Positions 51,780-64,000 of a DNA stretch of 64,000 nucleotides are shown piece after piece (position 1 is the stretch's first letter; every line of letters starts with the position of its first letter). Source of the stretch: Archegozetes longisetosus (lineage: Eukaryota; Arthropoda; Arachnida; Sarcoptiformes; Trhypochthoniidae). A model generated the notes under the pieces. The model saw only the letters and a list, made by a program, of their open reading frames with translations. It ran no database searches and was not told the origin of the DNA. The stretch lies in contig JAEMBT020000003.1 in the NCBI GenBank assembly GCA_018873245.2, positions 8,265,843-8,329,842 of the forward strand. Reading direction: 5' to 3'. The position numbers and the translations under genes were made by a program.

Positions 51780-53093
51780 TAATTCCTTGAGGTTTTGTAA
51801 AAAAAATTCAAATGAAAAACTTATATCAAATGAAGAATGTATAATTCAGAATTTAAATCCTGATTTTTATAATCTCAAGGAAAGATACGATACTGGAGGC
51901 TGAAGTCAGAGTACGATTCCTAGAGACTTCAGGTCATTTCTGGAGGTCTGGTCACTCTATTCACCACCACAAGTACTATCACTACAACAACTATTCAGGC
52001 AACTAAAAAGCGGTTTCATTATTCATATACAAAATAGTCCAACATTTTACAAAGTTTCAAAAACTTTAGATAAAATATACATAAATATAAATTTTATTTT
52101 CATTTTAATAGTTGCTGATGACTTTAAAGACAAAATCTAAATTGATAACTAGAGATGGGAACTTTGGGGCAAATTTAGTCAAATCTTAGACGATTTTGGG
52201 ACAAAGCTAAATACTGGCAATTTGTGAGATAATATAACTTAATAAATTAACTGTTAAACTACTCCCTATGATCTGCTAAGTACTGTAGCAAAATATTAGG
52301 ACACTTCAGCAAATTAAGATAATCCCAAAATTTCCATCTTTATTGATAACTTAAATAAATTTCAATTCTCTTGGTACACAGAATTTGATTGCAACTATCA
52401 GTAAATTATTATCTCTTTTCCGTCAGTTGATTGATATCAAAATTAGACTTTACTTTTATGTAATAAAGCTTTGGATACTTAAAGAAAAAGAAAAATAAAT
52501 CCTAAACTAAAATCTCAATTATTGAGAATTAAGTAGTCACTGGTTTATTGAGCTCTGAGTGAATCTAAATTCGTTTGAGTTGATGATAATTAAGGCTCAA
52601 TGGAAACTCTCTGCTCAATCTAAGACAGTTTGTAAATATATTTGTAAAAATATTAATAAAACTTTAAAATTTTGTGCTTAGCATCCATTTAAAATTCATT
52701 TCATATAAACTTATTGAGAGAATGCTTGCACTACAGTTTGTATGTCCGCAATCAATTGGTTAACATTTAGAGAGATTAATAAGGTCAAATAATGAGCGTT
52801 AAGTCTCGATTCAGTACGAAATGAATTGAACATATTATTTTTATCTGATTTTATACATGAAATAATTGATTTTATGTTTAAATAAAAATTTCAACGATTA
52901 GCGCAATATAGCACTGAAAGTTTTGGCGATAAAAAGGTAGCGCTTTATTGTACTGCCTTTATTGTACTATTATCTAGAAAGAAAGTTTTCAGAATCGATT
53001 CGAGCAATTTATAGAGGTTACTTGAAAAGTGGTATCAACTCATTTTGTGAAAATTTTCGAATTAGCGCGTTATGGCACTTATGTCACGATACA
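51780..53093. repeat. Dispersed repeat, copy 2, split in two
   Basis: 51780-52000 is about 90% identical by eye to 45893-46090 (starts AATTCCTTGAGGTTTTGTAA). 52990-53093 matches 46125-46238, ending ...GCGCGTTATGGCACTTATGTCACGAT, the right inverted end of copy 1. About 1 kb of unrelated sequence separates the two parts here, while they are nearly adjacent in copy 1. A further imperfect end (ATTAGCGCAATATAGCACTG) lies at about 52896-52916. The pattern suggests an insertion into copy 2 or nested copies. Confidence 0.7.
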
Positions 53094-53450
53094 GGCAACA
53101 ATTTAATGTTCAGATTTTATGGTTAAAAACATCAAATGTTGAGACTTGCAAACGGATCATCATCACATAACCGTGTTTAAACTAAATTCATGAAGACATT
53201 CATTAAATGATTTCATTTCATAGCTTTTGATTCCTTGAAGTTATTTGCATAGAGAAAACTTTAGAAAACTTTCAAGAGTAAACTTGTAGGTAGAAAAAAA
53301 AGTGAACGTCATTTTTGTGAGAACTCGGTGTGGCTTTGAGTGAATGCATTAAATGCATGCCTTATTTGTATTATTATTGAAGTATAAAAATCTATTGTCA
53401 TTAAATCTGTTTAGTTTTACTTAATTTATATCAACAAACCAATTAAAACG

Positions 53451-55231
53451 ATGGCTCTTTCGGTACCTAAAGCTCCAGGTTTTGGTCAGATGTTGAAGGA
53501 TGGCACTCGACACTTCTCTGGAATTGAAGAAGCAGTTTTACGTAATATCGAAGCGTGTTGCGAACTTTCCAGAACTCTTAAGTCTGCTTATGGCCCAAAA
53601 GGACTCAATAAAATGATAATAAATCATTTGGAAAAGCTCTTTGTCACTTCAGACGCGGCCACTATTATTAGGGAACTCGAAGTCCAACATCCGGCTGCAA
53701 AAATGATTATTCAGGCGTCTCAGATGATGGAACAAGAAGTATGCCATTCATTAGATTCCGTTGTGTATTTTATCTCATTATTAATCGTTTTGCTTTTTTT
53801 GATCCACCGATAGGTTGGCGACGGAACTAATCTTGTGATACAGTTAGCGGGTACACTACTCGAAAACGCCGAAGAATTGATACGTTTAGGCCTAAAGCCA
53901 ACCGAAATCATTGATGGCTATGAAATGGCAGCCAATAAAGTACTGGATGAAATATTGTCTAAATTAGTTGTTCACGAAGTGAAAGATATTAGAAATGTAG
54001 ATGAAGTTTTGAAAGCCATTCGTTCTTCGGTAATGAGCAAGCAATATGGAAATGAAGACTTTTTATCAGGACTGATCGCAAAAGCGTGCATTTCTGTCGT
54101 GGCAAAAGATGTTGCCTTCAATGTCGATAACGTTCGTATTTGTAAAATACTTGGTTCTGGTATTCAAAAATCAGAAGTAGTTCAAGGAATGGTCTTTAAA
54201 AAATTGGTAATTTTGTTAATTGAAAATAGTTTTAGAAATTTGATTTAACATTTGTTAATCGTAAATCTAAGGTCGAGGGAGACGTTTCTTCAGCCGAGTC
54301 AGCAAAGGTAGTAGTCTATACTTGTCCAGTTGATACTCAGTCTACTGAGACAAAGGGAACAGTTCTGATCAAGTCTGCCGACGAACTAATGAATTTCAGC
54401 AGAGGCGAAGAGAATATGTTGGAATCGCAAATCAAAGCAATCGCTGATTCAGGCGCTAAAGTCATAGTTTCGGGCGGAAAGTTCGGTGACATGGCTTTGC
54501 ATTATTGCAATAAATATAATTTATTAGCCGTTCGTCTTAATTCCAAATTTGATGTGAGACGCGTTAGTAAGACAGTTGGCGCCACACCTTTGCCCAAATT
54601 GACGGCTCCGACAAAAGAAGAACTCGGCTTTTGTGATAGAGTATACATCGACGAAATTGGAGGAACTACTGTTGTGATCTTTGAACAACAGGCAAAGGAG
54701 TCGCGTATATCAACTATTGTTATTAGGGGATCAACCGATAACATAATGGATGACATTGAACGTGCTATCGACGATGGCGTCAACACATTCAAAGCCTTGA
54801 CGAGAGATGGCCGACTGTTGGCGGGTGCGGGCGCTAATGAAATTGAGATAGCTCGACAAATTTCTTCATTCGCTGAGTCATTGCCAGGTCTGGAGCAATA
54901 CTCAGTTGGAAAGTTCGCAGAAGCCCTTCAGAGCTTACCCGCGGCTCTGGCAGACAACGCAGGCATCAAGTCAACAGACATGATATCACTATTATTGGCC
55001 TCGCATCAAGAGGGGAACACTACCGCAGCTGTTAACATAGAAAATGACGTGGCCAGTGTTGTCGATGCCGTTCAGGCTAATATTTACGATTTATACTTAA
55101 CCAAGTATTGGGGCATTAAATATGCGACAAACGTGGCAAACACTATTTTACAAGTCGATCAAATCATTTGCGCCAAACCCGCTGGTGGACCAAAGCCCCC
55201 AAAACAAGGCGGAGATTGGGATCAAGACTAA
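53451..55231 (+). CDS. CCT8: T-complex protein 1 subunit theta (CCT8), 3 coding exons
   Basis: Subunit of the eight-member cytosolic chaperonin TRiC/CCT, which folds actin, tubulin and other proteins using ATP. Exons: 53451-53738, 53814-54206, 54272-55231, all phase 0, with introns of 75 and 65 nt; product about 546 aa, the usual length. The start AFTER AAACG is ATGGC with the family N-terminus APGFGQMLKDGTRHFSG. Chaperonin signatures: SAYGPKGLNKMI, VGDGTN across intron 1 (theta-specific N for T), then GSGI.KSEVVQGMVFKK, VIVSGGKFGDMALHY in the apical domain, VRGSTDN-like VIRGSTDNIMDDIERAIDDG, and PGLEQY near the end. The C-terminus GGPKPPKQGGDWDQD matches the theta tail. AATAAA signals at about 55450 and 55512. 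Single-copy and apparently intact. Confidence 0.97.
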
Positions 55232-56768
55232 CGAAGCCTGAATTTTTACATTTGACTAATATCAGTTAACACTTATTGAAACTTGGATGAAAAATGTTTT
55301 TATGATTGCCTGAATATTTAAAATGTAACAAATTTCTCAAAGCAAAATTATTGCGAACTTCATTTAATAACCCGTTTGGCTGTCGGATGAAACTTCTTTT
55401 TTATTTAACTATGATAATTATGAAAAATTTACATTCAGAGTAATTTAAATGAATAAACATAAGTACATAATCACAGCTTTGATACATTTAGATATTTTCA
55501 AATATCTTGGAAATAAAAATTTATTCGATATCCAAATGTTTGAATTTTCACTATTAAATCAGAAGTTTTTAACTTAATTTTCAGTGGATTGGCTCAACTT
55601 ATGGAAGAAAACATTAGATTAGATTGGAAATAATGATGACTTGAAAGTGTATTCAATTATATGACTAACTTGTAAGGGTTGAAAGAAGTGATAGTCTGTT
55701 AAATATGTCACTCAAATGATAAACAAATATAAGGATTATATGCCAAGTGTTTGATAGATCGAGTTTAAGTACACTTTAAATGAGAGCGATTGGATTTACT
55801 GTAAATCTGGTGAATTTATATAATCTAACGTGTATTGAGTTTAAAAACAAAGTAATCCTTAACACATACCCATTGAATGGGTCACTAATGTTAATGAAAA
55901 ACTAAATAATGCTTAACTTATATTTTGTTTGATACAAGAATTAAATAATATGAACAATAGATCTTTATCCTATCAGACATGACAAACGCCATTCTGTGTT
56001 GTCTTCTGATAAAACAAGCTGACATAAGTTCGTAAGTGTCAACTTGAGACCATCCATCACCTGATATACCAACCGGTAATCCATTCCATTGCCATCGTTT
56101 GCAATACGGATATTATTAAATTGTAAATAGAGGACAGTTAGGATGAAATGTGGCCGAACTTGATAGCATTTTTGAGATGCTATTCGTAATAGAGTTCAAG
56201 AGTGGCAGCATTTTTCACTAGAAGCCATGCTCGTCAAGTGCATACCAGTGCTTAGGCTACGGAATCGGTCATAATTGGAGCTACTTTTTTGGTTTTCTGA
56301 ATCGATCACTGAAAACCAGTCCCTGAAAAGTCATGTTTTTCTAATATGAGATGTGTTAGATTTGCAACAATTGCAGTCTCTCCGCCTCATGCACTTTATA
56401 GAAAAAGGTGGTGAGGATAGGATGATGACCTCAGGCTTTCCAGTTTGAGAGTTTTCGCTATTGATATATTAAGTAAGCGCCGCATCCTTTGCTCAAAGCT
56501 TCTAAACTGAGGATATTTTGTGAGCGGCCAAAAAACTCGAAATTTCAGATGGTTTAAGAGTTTGACGTGATATGTATAACTTCCTAATAGTTAGTCTTAT
56601 TTTTCGTTTAATGGCTATTACATGAAAATGGGAAAGGCTTTGAGTTAAATCAAATCACACACATGTAGATTGCATTGAATGGCAAATGAAGAAAGAATGC
56701 ATTTATATAATCGATAGTGTTTTTAGTTGTCTGATAATTATAGCTTATTATACGCTGCAATAGTAATA
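55232..56768. other. Convergent intergenic region between CCT8 and the glycosyltransferase
   Basis: The two genes converge here, so this 1.5 kb holds both 3' UTRs. No open frame of interest, no repeat recognised. A slightly less AT-rich portion at about 56030-56480 has no coding signal I can identify. Confidence 0.5.
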
Positions 56769-58520
56769 CTATGAGAAAAATCCCAGTTTATTCAACACAT
56801 GAGTTGTCCGTTTAATAAGCTCTTCCTTGTACTTGAAAATAGTTGCATCGCGTGTGGTATAAGCGCGAAAGTCTTTGCAACTATTTTTCAGCGGTCCGAC
56901 ACAGTCCTTACGATAGTGTTGAAGATGAGCCAAATCGGTATTAATTGAATAAGTAGTGCACGAACCAAAACAGTTCAATGGGAAATGGTTATGAAGGGAC
57001 ACAACACGCTCTGTATTATGAAAACATTTCACATATTGACCCGGTTTGGTATAATTCTTCGATCTGTAGACGTGTTGCAACATATGTAGATATCTCGGTA
57101 TTCCAGGTTCGTGTTCGGTGTGTTTCATCTGTTCTTCTCCGACTCCCAGGTCATCGAGAAAGTAGACGTTTCTAACGTTGTAACTCGCACGAGTATAATT
57201 CTTTTCAGCTAACGATAATTTTTGTACTTCATTCATAAGTTGAGACCAATTGCTGTGAGCGATAGGCATAATTATTTCGTCGATATCGAGCAATGCTAAG
57301 TAGTCATAAGTATATAAATTACGATACAAGCAATCGTTATAAGGAATGAGTTCGTTCTGGCGCTTATGAGTCAACTTATTTTTCAAGTACAAGTGTCTGA
57401 AACCAGGCAAATTCGGCTGATTTCCCGCTAGCGTTATTGTCGTTTTGTCGACAACATTCTCTTGCTGATAGTAATCTAGAACTTTAGTTATGTTTGGATG
57501 CGTCTCTAATTCGTAGAGAAATACTTTTTTAGCACCTAAGATGCGAAGCAATTCAATCCATTCAACTAAGCGAACACTTAAGTCCTCGTGCAAAAAGTCT
57601 AGTCCTTTGACACAAACAGCAAAATCTTGCTTAGTCTGAGGTCGAACATTGTTGACTTTTAAGTTATTAGTAGCTTTATCACATTTATCCTGAACAAGAG
57701 ATACAGAATCTGGAGCGATATTCTTAGAAAAGCCCTTAATTCGTGGTATTTTGCATGTGATAATATAAGGTTGGAGAATACCGTCTTTGTAGTTGCCCCA
57801 TTTGCTATACCATCCGTATACATAAGTAGCAGGGGATATGATTGGCATTGATATCTTATCGAACCATATTTGGCAGGTCGTTGGCGGTGGGCTCACCCTA
57901 TCTATCATAGCCAGTATGCGCACCATTGCAAGTGGTCCTCCTCTCCACCGGTCATCATAATAAGCCCCATATAAATAATATGTTCCGTTTGTTGTTTGCA
58001 ATCTCTGCCAATATATGTTATTGTAGTCTAATTCGTATAGATTTGGAAATTCAACTTTGCACGACTTATTCGATCCATTGATCGCTATCTGTTTATTTAT
58101 AGTCTTTTGTGTTTTTCTAACTTTCGCCCAATAAGTTAGCGGCAAATTTGAGGCATTGGCCAACTTGTACAAAATATCTGTTTCACTAAGCGATGGCGAA
58201 TTATCAACTTGTGGCTCAACATCGAGGAACTTGTTGGGAACATCATCAATAGCAGTGACTAATTTGCTATTATCTAATTTGGTGCTAGAAGTGGTAGCTT
58301 TGGCTGTGGTAGTGGTCACTAGAAAACCTGCCGCATAATCTAATGGCACTTTCTGTAACAAACCTCTGACTTGTGCCGCGTGACCATCAACGTAGTCTAA
58401 TGTACCTTCACTTTGATAATTAGTTGCCAACCGGAAAACGAGAAAACAAACACAAGTCCATAGAAAGACAAAATAGATGAGCCTCTTATACGCTCGAGTT
58501 GGGAGTAGATAATGAATCAT
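56769..58520 (-). CDS. Glycosyltransferase family 92 protein, type II membrane
   Basis: A 583-aa single coding exon. A short cytoplasmic tail, then a signal anchor at residues 13-31 (RLIYFVFLWTCVCFLVF), a Ser/Thr-rich stem to about residue 150, then the lumenal domain, as in Golgi type II enzymes. The catalytic part matches the GT92 (former DUF23) family: CVKGLDFLHEDLSVRLVEWI near 303-322, GAKKVFLYE near 329, NDCLYRNLYTYDYLALLDID with the DxD-type DID at 412-414 and EIIMP after it. Characterised members (nematode GALT-1) add galactose to N-glycan core fucose; the substrate here is unknown. ATG 58520 is preceded by a probable 5' UTR exon start at 58618 (acceptor TTTATATTTTTAG). Several NxS/T sites. 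It ends near the conserved ...LINKRT-like basic tail and looks intact. Confidence 0.85.
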   Translation of the reverse strand: MIHYLLPTRAYKRLIYFVFLWTCVCFLVFRLATNYQSEGTLDYVDGHAAQVRGLLQKVPLDYAAGFLVTTTTAKATTSSTKLDNSKLVTAIDDVPNKFLDVEPQVDNSPSLSETDILYKLANASNLPLTYWAKVRKTQKTINKQIAINGSNKSCKVEFPNLYELDYNNIYWQRLQTTNGTYYLYGAYYDDRWRGGPLAMVRILAMIDRVSPPPTTCQIWFDKISMPIISPATYVYGWYSKWGNYKDGILQPYIITCKIPRIKGFSKNIAPDSVSLVQDKCDKATNNLKVNNVRPQTKQDFAVCVKGLDFLHEDLSVRLVEWIELLRILGAKKVFLYELETHPNITKVLDYYQQENVVDKTTITLAGNQPNLPGFRHLYLKNKLTHKRQNELIPYNDCLYRNLYTYDYLALLDIDEIIMPIAHSNWSQLMNEVQKLSLAEKNYTRASYNVRNVYFLDDLGVGEEQMKHTEHEPGIPRYLHMLQHVYRSKNYTKPGQYVKCFHNTERVVSLHNHFPLNCFGSCTTYSINTDLAHLQHYRKDCVGPLKNSCKDFRAYTTRDATIFKYKEELIKRTTHVLNKLGFFS

Positions 58521-58618
58521 TGTTGCTCTGGCTCAATGATTGCCCCTTAATTAAGTTAATATTGCCGAATCTTGTCCAAATGTTTAGCTCATCGCTACTT
58601 CATATGATGTATTGCGAC

Positions 58619-61600
58619 CTAAAAATATAAACAAAACTACTATATATGCAGATTACAGTATTAGATAAGCACTCGTTTTCATTACTCTAATGTATTAATT
58701 GATTGAATGCTTGCGTATTCAATCTTTTCTGGTGGTCCACTACAATACAAGTGGAATACGAATGTTTCTATTATCCGTTTCCATTGACAAATCATTAATA
58801 AAATAATAAGTTAGTGCCTTTTCCGCAATAGCTATCAGCACTTGATTGATGAACTGACTTAATATTATAATGAGAGTGACACATCCGTACGTTTGTTTGA
58901 AAGTGAAAGCTAACTTCTTTACAACTATACTTCATCACTAAAGACCAGTAAGTAATGGACCAAAAAGCAATGAACAACGGGTTAGAGTCATATTAAGAAT
59001 CAATAACTCCTACGAGGCTCAGATATGTTTGTTTTTGAAGTGCCTGATAAAAAGCAACATTGACTGATTTTTCTCAGATTCGGTTTTTATTGGACTTTAC
59101 GCTTAAATCTTAAGGTAAATTTCATTTGAGTGACCCATTTTGAGAACTTCAAAAAAATACTTCTTACATCATCGACTTGACTTTAACTAAAGAGTTGGTT
59201 ATCTCATGCTTCAACCATGAGATGCGGCAAACTTTCCCCAACTACTTGTTTAAAATACAGCCTAAACTAAAATCGATACGAGGTAGTGATAACTAATTTG
59301 CCCTTCAATAATATTACTTACAAAAGGAGTACGATTAGAAACGGCAAATCTATGAATTTGTTTGAAAACATTTTTTTCAAAGACATATGTTTGGAGAACT
59401 TGTAATTCCTGAGAAGGCATCTGCTAGTATTGAAATAAACTCATTTAAATGCATTGAGATTACACAGAATAATGCATTGATAAAAGATTATCTCTGGTAT
59501 TGTACTTGAAGTGACATTTACGAATTTGAAATAAGTATTAAACAAATGAAAATATTAATTAACCAAACAAAACAATTTTACAATCACTTTCATCTTCCAT
59601 TGTTGTATTGATTGAGTTATTTATTGAGATGACGGAAACGTTGAAACAATGGGAAAGGAAGCACTTCCGATCAACAAAATCAATAAAATACAATAGATTA
59701 AAATAGATTAAAATACATTCAGAGCTCTTCCGAAACACATCATACGGATGTCGAATGAAGGCTTACCGTAAAGAGTTTTGCAATTAAGATATGATGGATA
59801 AGCGATTATTTAGCATTGAGATAATTAGTATAACAGAGATAAATGTTGTGTGGTATTATCCTTTGTAATTTAATTATCGAATATCCATACCATACAATTA
59901 CTATCTATACCAGTATAATTAACTTATAAGTTATGACTTATAATCAACTTTTCAGATTGACACCAAACGACAAAACGAGTATAAGAGAAAGAAAAAAGTA
60001 ATCCTTGAAAATATAAAATTAATATAAAAATATTTGACATAATATAAATTGATTCATTGTTTCTAGGGCTATAATGGCACTGCAATAGGAGCGCCATAAA
60101 TATAGATCTCACATCTAAACAATGTCTTTCTCTGAGCAATCATTCAAACATAACATTAAGTTTTTTATCACTGGTCACACGGAACCAAATCCATAGCTTG
60201 ATTGAAAAAATTTCACTTTCAATTCTCGCTTCAGTAATACTGAATACGTGTTCAGTGAAAAGGTATTATATTTTGGAAGTTTGAAAATTTCAATTCAATC
60301 AATTGAATCATAGTTTATGATTAAGTTCTATAAAAGATTAAATCGAGAAAAGGCAAAGAAAAATAAATACTTAAACACTTATTTTTGAGAAGTTATTGAA
60401 GAATTAAAAGTGAAGTGGTTGTACAGCAATTAAAAACGAAGATCACATTGATTAAAAACGAACTTTAGAAAATGAATTTCTGTTTCAATGAAAACTTGGC
60501 AGAAGATCCATACCTGTATACAAACTTATCAGAAAAAGTTATTTGGAAGGACATTGATTTTATTAGCATCGTATGACCATAGACTAAAATAAAGCTTACA
60601 AACTCATAACTAACAAGAAGTAAACGGCTAACATTTTTGATTCCCAGCAAACATTTAGATTAACAAATTAATTAAAGAATAGGAAATGAGAAACTTCCTT
60701 CTCTAAATAAGACTATTAACACATAGGAGAGTTAAATTGGCAGATGTCTGACATGGAAAGATATAAACGAATGTAAAAGATAATTGAATATTGGGAGATA
60801 AGAACTATTATCGATTTTGATGGGTCGGACTCGTAGGTGCTAACTTACCATTAAGTATTAAGTTTAATCATAGCTGAATGGCATATCGAATCATTCTGAC
60901 AAAAGTTATTTAAGATCAGAATATAATTTTCTATTTTCATCACAAACATTTCATATAACGCCATAAACCGTTCAATATATGAAAGGCTTAATTATTTACA
61001 TTGCGACTGTTGATAATCTTCTAGTCAGAAAAAAACAAATATGAATGAAGTTGGCGGTGTCAAAACGAATGGAGTTGGAGGAATATTGATAAGGCCTAAA
61101 ACCAGTTAGTTTTCCCTTTGGTGGTAATAATAAAAATAGAAGAACAGCCAGTATTCTTCTTTTAATAGCATATTCTCCTGCATATAAGCAGGGCTTTTAT
61201 TTTTGGAATCCTAAATTGTTTGAATAATCCAACTAAAATCATTTATACTCATTTTATTGCCACTTTTCAAAAGAATATTTGACATGATAAATGCAAATTG
61301 TTGTATATTTCAATTTTAATTTTCAATAATGCACTTTTATATTTGATTGCAACTTGCAATTTATTGCCTTCAATTATGACTACTTCAATTTTATGTCACA
61401 ACTTTTTAATAACTTCAATCAAATTTCAGACAAACAAACACTTTGTTGCAGCGGAACTACTTTAGAGACCACAAAAAATTCATTTCTTAGTATTTTGCAA
61501 TCAGGAAATCATTTGAAAGAAAGAGATCTATTTTGAATGTTTCCATGCAAATAAAATAGTATTTAAGCAAAAGGTTTTTATATATTTATTGAAAAAATGC

Positions 61601-62745
61601 AACCCGTCTAAGCGACTACTTTCTTGAGGTATGGTCTTATCGATAAAAATCAGGTAACAGAAAGTTTTTATTAGCTGTCTGGCGAGGGGTCGCACGGAAA
61701 AGATAAATTCAATGATAACTTAAAACTTTTTGTAAGACACTTTTTTCAGCACTCTTTATAAAGAGATCACGTCTGCCAGCGTTCAGTTTAGCTCTAGTGA
61801 CATGAAAACTGCCGTTTCCGATACAAAAGTCTATTTGACACCTTTTTAACAACCTTTAGTCTTTAAGAATTTGTCAATTCTTTATTCGTTAATTCACTGT
61901 TGCTGTCAAATTGAGAGACTATTGAAATTGACTATTAGAATGACATTTTTCAATGTGCGCCATATGTTAAATTTGATTTGACTTCAGTATTAAGTTTAGA
62001 TTTTTCAGTGTATTCAACCCTTTATTAAGGGAAAAATGAAACTTTTTAATTCGTTCAACTTGTGTGCTTTAAGGAAAATAATTAGTTTGATTGCAAAATA
62101 GCAGAAAATATTGATCAATTATCAACAAAATAGCGATAAGAGTTGGACAAAAATCGATCGAAAAGTAAATCGATTTGACTTGAGTGAAGCAGTTTAAAGT
62201 TTTTTCTTAAACCTATCTTTTCTATCTATACGTTAAGTTTGATTTATACAAAATATAACGGTCATTAATTATCTTTAAGTTTTAAGTTAATTACATAATA
62301 TTTTCGACGTGAACTTTGAAAAATCGATCACATCTGACAAATAATTTTCGGCTCGTTACTCATATCTTGCGACAGAATGTGAGAACGCACCAAAACTATA
62401 TTTTACAAGTTTGCAGCCAACTCTATTCACTTAATCAATGCTTTGTTTGTTCAATAATTTTATGAGTGAATAATTGCAAACTTTTCATTTATTCTATAAG
62501 TATATTGATGTCACTTTTCATGTATAGTTCATGAAGAGAATTCGATCATTTCCAATTGAATGCTTATTTATCAATTAAAATAAGGTTCTTTATAGCAGAA
62601 TTATTCTGTAATCAAACAATAGCTAAGCATTGAGCCAATACGAAATTCGACACTAACTCCCGGGTGTAACGAGAAATACAGTACATTTAGGCGATTACAA
62701 TATAACTTCTTTGAATGACAAAAAGCCTAAATATGTCAATATTCA

Positions 62746-62817
<72 letters not shown>

Positions 62818-64000
62818 AGGCGTATTCCATATATAAAATGTATTTGAATACAAACACACGAAATAGTGATGATGAGAAAAACTTTGCTAGAAAAAAAGAT
62901 GAATTATTGAATAAACCTTTTAAGAGCCATGACTCCCAGTTTCGTATCGAAAACGTTTTTTTGCGTTTTAGCACTATTTATGTCATTGAGTTTATGCCAA
63001 ATACAGAGAAAAATAAGTGTCTGTTAAGAATCTAGAGTAATTTGAGTCAGTTTTTGTCGATTATATCATTCTTTGAACAAACGTAATGCTCAAATATTGA
63101 CCACTTTTTTCTTAAAGCAAACATTTCACCGTTTAGTGATAGTATGATGTCATATAAGAATACATACGTTTTTCACTAACATTTCAGTTATGACAAATCT
63201 TTGAACAAATAACAGTAAAATGAATAAACAATAGTTTGGTCAGAGCAATTTTGATATATTGTCTCAAATTGCACTTTTTTGGCTTAGAGCAAAAGTGACA
63301 CAAAAATAATCAGATTAAGCAAATGATAAAATTGAGCGCAAACTAATCAAAACTTATGCTTTTAATCAGACGTTTAGCCGAACGAGAATAGTTATCAAAT
63401 AATTAACTAAATGAAAGGGTGCGGTTGTGCTGGTGAAGTTTGTTGATACAACTTTTCGCATTTTAGGTATATCTAGTAAATAAATACAACTTTTATGGAT
63501 CGCAGTATCTTTAGGTGGATTCAAGTTAGCACAGCGAGAATCAGAAGCTCATTATTCACTCTCTAATTATTTGAATTACTTATAAAAAACAAATTTCAGA
63601 TTTTAAAGTAGATTAAGCCGTTATTACTTAAGTTTAAATGGATGTTTCATAATAGTTGAAACAATAAAATGATTTTAATTAAGAGAAGCGCTATGTAACT
63701 CATTCTCTAAGGCTCTTAAACTCAATAACTGAACTGTTTTGTGAAAACATGTTAACACAGAGCTTTCAGGTAGAAATGAGTTACTCATTTCAACCATCAA
63801 TTATTGAGAAAATAAATAAGATTTCTGAAGGAATATATCAAGAAATTAGCCTAATTTTGATTGAAAATTCATGGGTTCATGTAACGTGCGGGCAAATGAG
63901 TAGCAGATCTGCACTTAAATCTAACTCTTTATTGAATTGAGTGATATCTTTACGAGGTTTAATTTATTATAATTTGTATTCGGTACACGTTAAGCAACAA
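58619..64000. other. Upstream flank without a recognised gene
   Basis: About 5.4 kb beyond the glycosyltransferase 5' exon. Frames are short; the longest cross the GA tract. A frame at 63749-63940, possibly opened by an acceptor at 63769 (AGAGCTTTCAG), encodes SYSFQPSIIEKINKISEGIY but has no other support. No transposon or RNA gene recognised. Confidence 0.45.
62749..62814. repeat. (GA)n microsatellite, about 66 bp
   Basis: Uninterrupted GA dinucleotides, the longest such tract in the window, in non-coding sequence. Confidence 0.97.

Larger units (their letters stand above)
50033..53450. other. Repeat-rich interval between the channel pair and CCT8
   Basis: Apart from the repeats listed separately, only one minus-strand frame looks mildly protein-like: 51661-51437 (segments SIPLKSNNFDENFMKKLEF and SAYLLYEKIYRKKIQ). 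It is too short and unsupported to call. The CCT8 promoter should lie in the last few hundred bases. Confidence 0.45.

Noticed and set aside
54502..54792. Minus-strand frame inside CCT8 exon 3
   Set aside because: Antisense shadow of highly conserved coding sequence.
56978..58338. Plus-strand frames opposite the glycosyltransferase
   Set aside because: Antisense shadows; the minus strand is a full-length, domain-bearing gene.
1..64000. tRNA, rRNA, CRISPR or bacterial-type operons
   Set aside because: No B-box-containing cloverleaf, rRNA segment or regularly spaced repeat was recognised. The search was by eye, so a diverged tRNA could have been missed.

Overview
This is an AT-rich eukaryotic (animal) window. 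Genes are split by very short GT-AG introns of about 60-75 nt alongside a few long ones. Gene content (two DM/DMA doublesex-related factors of the Dmrt93B and Dmrt99B classes, DEG/ENaC channels, a remnant that looks like a large lipid transfer protein) points to an arthropod. A chelicerate, and among these an acariform mite, is my best guess, but nothing in the window proves it.

Layout, left to right. 2.5-17.1 kb (+): a two-gene Dmrt cluster, Dmrt93B-like (3 exons) then Dmrt99B/DMRTA-like (5 exons), with long flanks that carry most of the window's (CT)n/(GA)n tracts. 17.1-27.4 kb: mostly non-coding, with two small islands that look exon-like. 27.5-31.2 kb (-): cytosolic-type HMG-CoA synthase, 4 coding exons plus a probable 5' UTR exon. 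33.4-42.4 kb (-): a decayed region whose 5' part (40.7-42.4 kb) reads as the signal peptide and helical-domain start of a large lipid transfer protein (apolipophorin/vitellogenin type). It is broken by stops and frameshifts and followed by a diverged ~1.07 kb tandem duplication. 44.3-45.1 kb (-): a tetraspanin with a frameshift. 45.4-46.9 kb and 51.0-53.1 kb: repeat-rich, including a deleted mariner transposon with 32-bp terminal inverted repeats and several MITE-like elements. 47.5-50.0 kb (-): two adjacent DEG/ENaC-type channels, one long ORF and one broken copy. 53.5-55.2 kb (+): CCT8 (TCP-1 theta), 3 exons. 56.8-58.5 kb (-): a family-92 glycosyltransferase in one coding exon. 58.6-64 kb: nothing recognised apart from a long GA tract.

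How the genes relate: the Dmrt pair is a likely co-inherited regulatory cluster; HMG-CoA synthase and CCT8 are single-copy housekeeping genes; the glycosyltransferase, tetraspanin and channels are membrane or Golgi proteins. The 33-53 kb interval looks like a birth-and-death zone in which paralogs decay and transposons accumulate. I found no operon-like system, CRISPR array, rRNA or recognisable tRNA. The most informative novelties are the probable lipid-transfer-protein pseudogene with its internal duplication, the broken channel copy whose remnant overlaps the next channel ORF, and the in-frame 63-nt intron inside the Dmrt93B DM domain.
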